Positions 20,416 through 24,132 of a stretch of 24,132 nt of DNA are shown here, in pieces. Each line of letters begins with the position of its first letter. The stretch's first letter is position 1. Source of the stretch: JAWKHR01 sp041394725 (GTDB lineage: Bacteria; Acidobacteriota; Vicinamibacteria; Vicinamibacterales; SCN-69-37); contig JAWKHR010000073.1 of NCBI GenBank assembly GCA_041394725.1, forward strand, positions 1-24,132, in the 5' to 3' direction. The translations under genes and the position numbers were made by a program. The notes beneath the pieces are model-generated. The model worked only from the letters and a program-made list of their open reading frames with translations. It was not told the origin of the DNA and did not search any database.

Positions 20416-20429
20416 GAGCCTACAGGCTC
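20416..20429. promoter_or_regulatory. 14-bp palindrome upstream of the aminotransferase gene
   Basis: GAGCCT-ac-AGGCTC is a perfect 6-bp inverted repeat 6 bp before the ATG at 20409. It could be an operator or a small hairpin in the leader. No Shine-Dalgarno is present between it and the start. Confidence 0.35.
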
Positions 20430-20460
20430 GCCGGCCTCCGCGCCAGACGTCGCGCGCGGC

Positions 20461-20549
20461 GCGACACGTCCGGACCGGGCTGGTATGCTGAGGACAGATC
20501 ACCCACGATTCCCACCCACTGCGCGCGGGCATCGCGGCCCGCAGGGAGG
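20461..20549 (+). promoter_or_regulatory. Promoter and Shine-Dalgarno of the FKBP gene
   Basis: TGG-TATGCT (20481-20489) is an extended -10, with a weak -35 GCGACA (20461-20466) at 17-bp spacing. AGGGAGG (20543-20549) lies 4 nt before the ATG at 20554. The leader is about 55 nt. Confidence 0.5.
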
Positions 20550-20553
20550 CTTC

Positions 20554-20982
20554 ATGGCAGCGGCCAAGACGGGCGATACCGTCCGCGTTCACTACACCGG
20601 CAAGCTCGATGATGGATCGGTGTTCGATTCGTCGGAGAACCGCGATCCGCTCGAGTTCACCATCGGCCAGGGACAGGTCATCCCCGGATTCGAGGACGCC
20701 GTGACGGGCATGTCCCCGGGCGAGTCGAAGTCGGCGACCATCCAGCCCGAGCAGGCCTACGGGCCGCGCCGCGAGGAGATGACCGCCGTCGTCCCGCGTG
20801 ACACGCTGCCGGCCAACCTGGACGTGCAGGTCGGCACCCGGCTCGCGCTCCAGCAGGGCGGCGGCCAGCGCCTGCCGGTGACGGTCACCGAGGTGACCCA
20901 GGAGACCATCACGATCGACGGCAACCACCAGCTCGCCGGCAAGGCCCTCACGTTCGAACTCGAGCTCGTCGAGGTCGTCTAG
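20554..20982 (+). CDS. FKBP-type peptidyl-prolyl isomerase (SlyD-like)
   Basis: The 142-residue protein has the FKBP core VRVHYTGKLDDGSVFDSS (11-28), GQVIPGFEDAVTGMSPGE (40-57) and AYGPRREE, with an inserted-flap domain between about 75 and 120, as in SlyD/SlpA. It catalyses cis-trans isomerisation of X-Pro bonds and probably acts as a folding helper in the cytoplasm, since there is no signal peptide. The His/Cys-rich metal-binding tail of E. coli SlyD is absent. A GNAT gene follows 23 bp downstream on the same strand and may share its transcript. Confidence 0.92.
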   Translation: MAAAKTGDTVRVHYTGKLDDGSVFDSSENRDPLEFTIGQGQVIPGFEDAVTGMSPGESKSATIQPEQAYGPRREEMTAVVPRDTLPANLDVQVGTRLALQQGGGQRLPVTVTEVTQETITIDGNHQLAGKALTFELELVEVV

Positions 20983-21005
20983 GTTTCGTCGCGCGCCCGC
21001 GTGCC

Positions 21006-21545
21006 ATGACCCTGCGTGACGCGGTGGCCGCGGACGTGCCGGCGCTCGTGCGCCTGATCAACCGCGCCTACCTGGTCGAACGCGAGTTCAAGGCGGGTGA
21101 TCGGACCGACGCGTCCGAGGTCCGGGCCCTCCTCGCCGCCGGCACCTTCATCGTCGCACCCGACGTGGCGCCGGACGCTGCGCTCGCCGCCGTGGCGTCG
21201 GATGTCGCGCTGCAGGGATGTGCGTACGTCGCCGTCGCCGGCGATCGCGCGAAGCTGGCGCTGCTGTCCGTCGATCCCGATCGGCAGGGGCGGGGGATCG
21301 GGGGGCGCCTGATCGCGGCCGTCGAGGCCAGGGCCCGCGACGCGGGCTGCCGCGAGATCGCGATTCAGGTCGTCAACCGCCGGCGCGAGCTGTTTCCGTT
21401 CTACGAGAAGCGCGGGTACGTGGCGCGAGGGACGGATCCGTTCGAGGACCCGTCCCTCCTGGCGCCGTGCCACTTCGTCCGGATGGCGAAGCCGCTCGAC
21501 GCGGCGCCGCGCCCCCGTGAGGACGCGGCGCCGGCCGCTACTTGA
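21006..21545 (+). CDS. GNAT-family N-acetyltransferase
   Basis: The 179-residue protein shows GNAT features: an N-terminal DVPALVRLINRAY helix, ALLSVDPDRQGRGIGGRLI with the acetyl-CoA loop QGRGIGG, EIAIQVVNRR and the C-terminal LFPFYEKRGYV motif. It transfers an acetyl group from acetyl-CoA to an unknown amine. It follows the FKBP gene by 23 bp, so an operon is likely. Its last 8 bases overlap the end of the opposing PPC gene (21538-21545). The C-terminal 20 residues are Pro/Ala/Arg-rich and probably disordered. Confidence 0.85.
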   Translation: MTLRDAVAADVPALVRLINRAYLVEREFKAGDRTDASEVRALLAAGTFIVAPDVAPDAALAAVASDVALQGCAYVAVAGDRAKLALLSVDPDRQGRGIGGRLIAAVEARARDAGCREIAIQVVNRRRELFPFYEKRGYVARGTDPFEDPSLLAPCHFVRMAKPLDAAPRPREDAAPAAT

Positions 21546-22308
21546 TCAGGCTGGACTGCAGGCGGTAGGCGCCCTTCACCGAGCTGAACGCGCCCGCCAC
21601 CTTCACGTGGACGGTCTGGCCGGCCTTGACCGCGATCGTCACCGACTCGTTGCCGGCGTTGCCCTGCTGGTCCTGATCGGAGCTGTCCACCGGCCGCGAG
21701 AAGTCGCCGTCGATGTAGGCCTCGAGCATGAGGTCCGTATCGTCACCGTCGACGCGCGTGATGAGCGCGAGGGTGCCCGCCTCGGTCACCTTGAAGACGA
21801 ACCAGTCCCAGGCATCACCCTGGTCCGAGTCCAGCGTGTCCTCGTGCGTCTTGCCGATCTCGAGCGCCGTGGCGTTCGAGGGGCGCTTGTCCGGATCGGC
21901 CGGCCGCTCGAACGCGGGGAAGCTCAGGAACGACGCCGCGATCTTGAAGGTGCTCTGGCCGCCGCCGAGCAGCTCGACCGACACCTTGTAGGTGCCCGCC
22001 TCGGTGAGGGTGGTCGACAGCAGTTCGGTGCCGGGTGAGCCGTACAGGTCGCGGTCGCTCACGCCGTCGCGCACCTGCTGGCCGTCGCCATCGCGCAGCA
22101 CGAGCTGGAGGTCGTCCGTGCCCTGCACCGCGACCGACAGGACGCCGGCGGTCTTGGCCGTGAAGGTGTAGACGGCCGGGGTCTGGCCGCTCGCCGTGCC
22201 GTTCTGCGGCGCGCCCATCGGCAGGGCCGTCTGGGCATCGGCGGGTCGGGACACGAGCAGCAGCAGGGCGGCGGCGGGCAGAACGAGAACTCGGGGCAGA
22301 CGCGGCAT
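21538..22308 (-). CDS. Secreted protein with two PPC-like domains
   Basis: The 256-residue product has a clear signal peptide (VLVLPAAALLLLVSRPADAQ, cleaved near 25). It continues as two beta-sandwich domains of pre-peptidase C-terminal (PPC) type. Domain 1 (about 28-128) contains YTFTAKTAGVLSVAVQGTDDLQLVLRD, and domain 2 (about 140-255) contains DWFVFKVTEAGTLALITRVDG and GQTVHVKVAGAFSSVKGAYRL. PPC domains usually accompany secreted proteases; here they stand alone, so a binding or structural role is more likely. GAGGAGG 7 nt before the ATG supports the start, and a TATAGT -10 lies upstream. Confidence 0.82.
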   Translation of the reverse strand: MPRLPRVLVLPAAALLLLVSRPADAQTALPMGAPQNGTASGQTPAVYTFTAKTAGVLSVAVQGTDDLQLVLRDGDGQQVRDGVSDRDLYGSPGTELLSTTLTEAGTYKVSVELLGGGQSTFKIAASFLSFPAFERPADPDKRPSNATALEIGKTHEDTLDSDQGDAWDWFVFKVTEAGTLALITRVDGDDTDLMLEAYIDGDFSRPVDSSDQDQQGNAGNESVTIAVKAGQTVHVKVAGAFSSVKGAYRLQSSLIK

Positions 22309-22315
22309 GTGGGTG

Positions 22316-22339
22316 CCTCCTCGGGCGGCCTCGACTATA
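22316..22339 (-). promoter_or_regulatory. Promoter and Shine-Dalgarno of the PPC gene
   Basis: On the minus strand, TATAGT (22339-22334) is a five-of-six match to the -10 consensus and GAGGAGG (22322-22316) is a strong Shine-Dalgarno 7 nt before the ATG at 22308. No clear -35 was found. Confidence 0.55.
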
Positions 22340-22426
22340 GCGCCAACCCGGTGCTGGACGACATGAATCGCTCACGGACGGGGCTGCCCTCCGGATGGCG
22401 GTGCCCGGCAGACTGGTGTCGCCGCC

Positions 22427-22450
22427 CCTGGCCGCGTTTCAGCGGCCGGG
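22427..22450. terminator. Hairpin in the divergent spacer
   Basis: A 9-bp stem with one wobble pair (core GGCCGC-gtttca-GCGGCC at 22430-22447) lies in the gap between the divergent PPC and thioredoxin-lipoprotein genes. It has no T-tract. It may insulate the two promoters; the function is uncertain. Confidence 0.35.
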
Positions 22451-22522
22451 CCCCCGGTCCGACTGCCCCCGCCCGACGGCCCGGTCCGGCCGATGCCTCG
22501 GCGGCGCCGCGGGGAGTGCGCA

Positions 22523-22528
22523 TACAAT
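22523..22528 (+). promoter_or_regulatory. -10 element of the thioredoxin-domain lipoprotein gene
   Basis: TACAAT, identical to the hexamer before the IMPDH-like gene, lies 21 nt before the ATG at 22550. A G-rich run (GGGGGGA) near 22536-22542 could act as a weak Shine-Dalgarno. Confidence 0.5.
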
Positions 22529-22549
22529 CCCCGGTTGGGGGGATTCCGG

Positions 22550-23764
22550 ATGACGGCGAGACACGCGGCGGCCGCGGTGGTGACGGGCCTGACGATGCTG
22601 GTGACCGGGTGCGGCCGTCCGCCGGCCGACGGCGTCTACACGGTCGCGCTCGACTACCGGGGGCCCGCCGAGGGCCAGCCTCGCCCGAATTTCAGCCCGA
22701 AGGGCACCCAGGTGACGCTGGCGCCGCTGCCCGACACGGCGCCGCTGCCCGCCGGCGCGAGCCGGCCGGCACGCACGGGCGTGCTGCAGGTGGGGCCCGC
22801 CCGCGACGCCTGGATCCCGATCCTCGCCACCGCCGACCCGGCGCATCCCGGCGACCTGACCCGGCTGTTCCTCGACCGGAACCGCAACGGCGACTACACC
22901 GACGACGGCGCCGCGCTCGAGGCCGTGCCGTCGCAGAACGAGAAGACGAAGGCCTGGTGGAGTTCCTTCGACGGCACCGACCTGTCGATCCCGTACGGCA
23001 GCGGCGTGACCGAGCCCTACAACGTCAGCTTCTGGATCGTCCGTGACGATGGCGCGCCCGTGCCCGACGTCCTGCGCTACTCGCGGCGGTCGTGGCGGAG
23101 CGGCACGGTGACGGTCGCCGGCGTGCCCGCGCTGGTCGCGGCGATGGACGGCAACAACGACGCGATCTTCTCGAAGCAGGACTCCTGGAGCGTGATCGCG
23201 GCGTCCGAGCCCGACGCGGCCCAGGCCGTGCTGTCGATCAAGGAGGCGCGCGACGGCGACCGGATGATGTTCGTCGCCGACGGCGACACCGAGCACGTCC
23301 TCGAGTTCCGCGACATCTCCCCCGACGGCCGCCGGTTGACCTTCGCGGTCGTCGATCGGCCGACGACCAAGGCCATGGACCGTGCCGGTGACGACCCGGT
23401 CCGGACCGAGCGCGGCCGCCCCCGCGCCGAGACGCCCGTCGCCTGGGGCCACGAGTTCGACGCCGCCGTGGCGAGGGCCCGCGCCGAGAACCGCCGGGTC
23501 CTCATCGACTTCGAGACCACGTGGTGCGGTCCCTGCAAGACCATGGACGAGTGGATCTGGACCGATGCCGAGGTCGCCGGCGTCGTCACCGACGGCTACG
23601 TCGGCGTGAAGCTCGACGGCGACATCGAGAAGGCCCTGGTCTCGCGCTTCGAGGTCGGGGGCTACCCGACGATGGTGGTCCTGGGTCCGGACGGCCGTGA
23701 GATCGCGCGCCGGGTCGGCTACCAGACCTCGGTCCAGGCCCTGGAACTGCTCCGGGCGCAGTAG
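22550..23764 (+). CDS. Lipoprotein with C-terminal thioredoxin domain
   Basis: The 404-residue protein has a lipoprotein signal ending at Cys21 (MLVTGC). The first 290 residues form a region without a recognised name. It carries two acidic loops, LDRNRNGDYTDDG (108-120) and MDGNNDAIFSKQD (199-211), that resemble EF-hand or dockerin calcium loops. The C-terminal 110 residues are a thioredoxin domain with the active site WCGPCK (Cys326, Cys329) and a cis-proline in GGYPTMVV (Pro373). This suggests an extracytoplasmic thiol-disulfide oxidoreductase tethered to a membrane. A thioredoxin gene follows 49 bp downstream. The start at 22550 is preferred over an in-frame ATG 19 codons upstream, which overlaps the promoter. 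Confidence 0.85.
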   Translation: MTARHAAAAVVTGLTMLVTGCGRPPADGVYTVALDYRGPAEGQPRPNFSPKGTQVTLAPLPDTAPLPAGASRPARTGVLQVGPARDAWIPILATADPAHPGDLTRLFLDRNRNGDYTDDGAALEAVPSQNEKTKAWWSSFDGTDLSIPYGSGVTEPYNVSFWIVRDDGAPVPDVLRYSRRSWRSGTVTVAGVPALVAAMDGNNDAIFSKQDSWSVIAASEPDAAQAVLSIKEARDGDRMMFVADGDTEHVLEFRDISPDGRRLTFAVVDRPTTKAMDRAGDDPVRTERGRPRAETPVAWGHEFDAAVARARAENRRVLIDFETTWCGPCKTMDEWIWTDAEVAGVVTDGYVGVKLDGDIEKALVSRFEVGGYPTMVVLGPDGREIARRVGYQTSVQALELLRAQ

Positions 23765-23813
23765 CCCGAATCCTTTTCACGGGAGCCGGCTCTTACCTGG
23801 CGTGGAGGCCAGG

Positions 23814-24132
23814 ATGGCACTCGTGAATCTGACCGCTGACACGTTCCGTTCGACGACCGAGTCCGGCATCGTCTTCGTGGACTTCTGGGCCGCCTGGTGC
23901 GGGCCCTGCCGGGTGTTCGCCCCCGTCTTCGAGGCGGCCGCCGCGCGACACCCGGACGTCGTCTTTGCCAAGGTCGATACCGAGGCCGAGCCGGATCTGG
24001 CCGGCGCGTTCGGCATCCGGTCCATTCCCACCGTCATGGTGTTGCGGGACGGCATCCTGCTCGGGGCGTTCCCGGGCGCGCTGCCCGCCGAGGCGCTCGA
24101 CGACCTGATCACGGAAGTCCGGGCGCTGGACA
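23814..24132 (+). CDS. Thioredoxin, cut by the right edge
   Basis: Translation from the ATG at 23814 stays open to the end of the window (106 codons), so the stop lies outside. The sequence has VDFWAAWCGPCR, the classical active site (Cys31 and Cys34), AKVDTEAEPDLAGAFGIRSIPTVMVLRDG with the cis-proline before Thr, and the C-terminal helix start. Only the last residues of a normal 105-120-residue thioredoxin are missing. GGAGG (23804-23808) lies 5 nt before the start. There is no signal peptide, so it is cytoplasmic and presumably reduced by thioredoxin reductase. It follows the thioredoxin-domain lipoprotein gene by 49 bp and may be co-transcribed with it. Confidence 0.9.
   Translation, partial: MALVNLTADTFRSTTESGIVFVDFWAAWCGPCRVFAPVFEAAAARHPDVVFAKVDTEAEPDLAGAFGIRSIPTVMVLRDGILLGAFPGALPAEALDDLITEVRALD

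Noticed and set aside
1..24132. tRNA, rRNA, CRISPR arrays, integrases or complete insertion sequences
   Set aside because: No T-loop-like motif in cloverleaf context, no regularly spaced repeats and no transposase frames were found by reading; a tRNAscan or CRISPR search was not possible here.

Overview
This window is uniformly GC-rich (codon third positions are almost all G or C). It looks like chromosomal DNA of an acidobacterium, most plausibly a Vicinamibacteria-type member. The best marker is the PadR regulator / ADOP-type FtsX permease pair (16087-19145), an arrangement greatly expanded in Acidobacteria. DUF4097 'TNG' repeat lipoproteins, secreted DinB-like proteins and the D-Ala-D-Ala-ligase-like ATP-grasp protein fit the same group. 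No rRNA, tRNA, CRISPR array, integrase or transposase gene was seen. Taxonomy is inferred from gene content only.

Layout. (1) 1-2815, minus strand: Sfp-type phosphopantetheinyl transferase, metallophosphoesterase, ATP-grasp ligase and the start of an exported protein. A 16-codon mini-ORF joins the first two through ATGA overlaps. Divergent from it is a malonyl-CoA:ACP transacylase (2869-3732). (2) 3779-5975: a DUF4097 lipoprotein and a membrane-anchored dihaem cytochrome c diverge from a shared region, followed by a small hypothetical gene. (3) 5976-7911: a 105-bp near-perfect REP-like palindrome, a CPA2 cation/proton antiporter, and a 336-bp non-coding gap. That gap holds a sigma-54 promoter followed about 85 bp later by a strong intrinsic terminator, a candidate small RNA of about 139 nt. 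(4) 7912-8949: two GNAT domains fused in one protein, resembling ArsN2 then ArsN1. (5) 8978-13357, minus strand: short-chain dehydrogenase, PepSY membrane protein, zinc-ribbon protein, SPFH/band-7 protein with a C-terminal excisionase-type HTH, and a zinc-ribbon protein with a C-terminal membrane anchor. The last two resemble the YdjI/YdjG membrane-associated pair.

(6) 13455-15796: an IMP-dehydrogenase-like protein with CBS domains but no recognisable Arg-Tyr flap dyad, an FmdB-type zinc ribbon and a secreted DinB-like protein. (7) 15797-19145: a repeat-rich promoter region, then padR and the ADOP permease. (8) 19228-24132: class-V aminotransferase fold enzyme, FKBP-type prolyl isomerase, GNAT acetyltransferase, secreted two-domain PPC protein, thioredoxin-domain lipoprotein and a thioredoxin cut by the right edge.

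Most items worth following up are non-coding or architectural: the sigma-54/terminator unit, the REP-like palindrome with a diverged partial copy 5 kb away, the ArsN2-ArsN1-like fusion, the SPFH-HTH/zinc-ribbon operon, and the altered IMPDH active site. Several genes also show a -10-like hexamer only a few bases before the start codon and no Shine-Dalgarno, suggesting leaderless transcripts.
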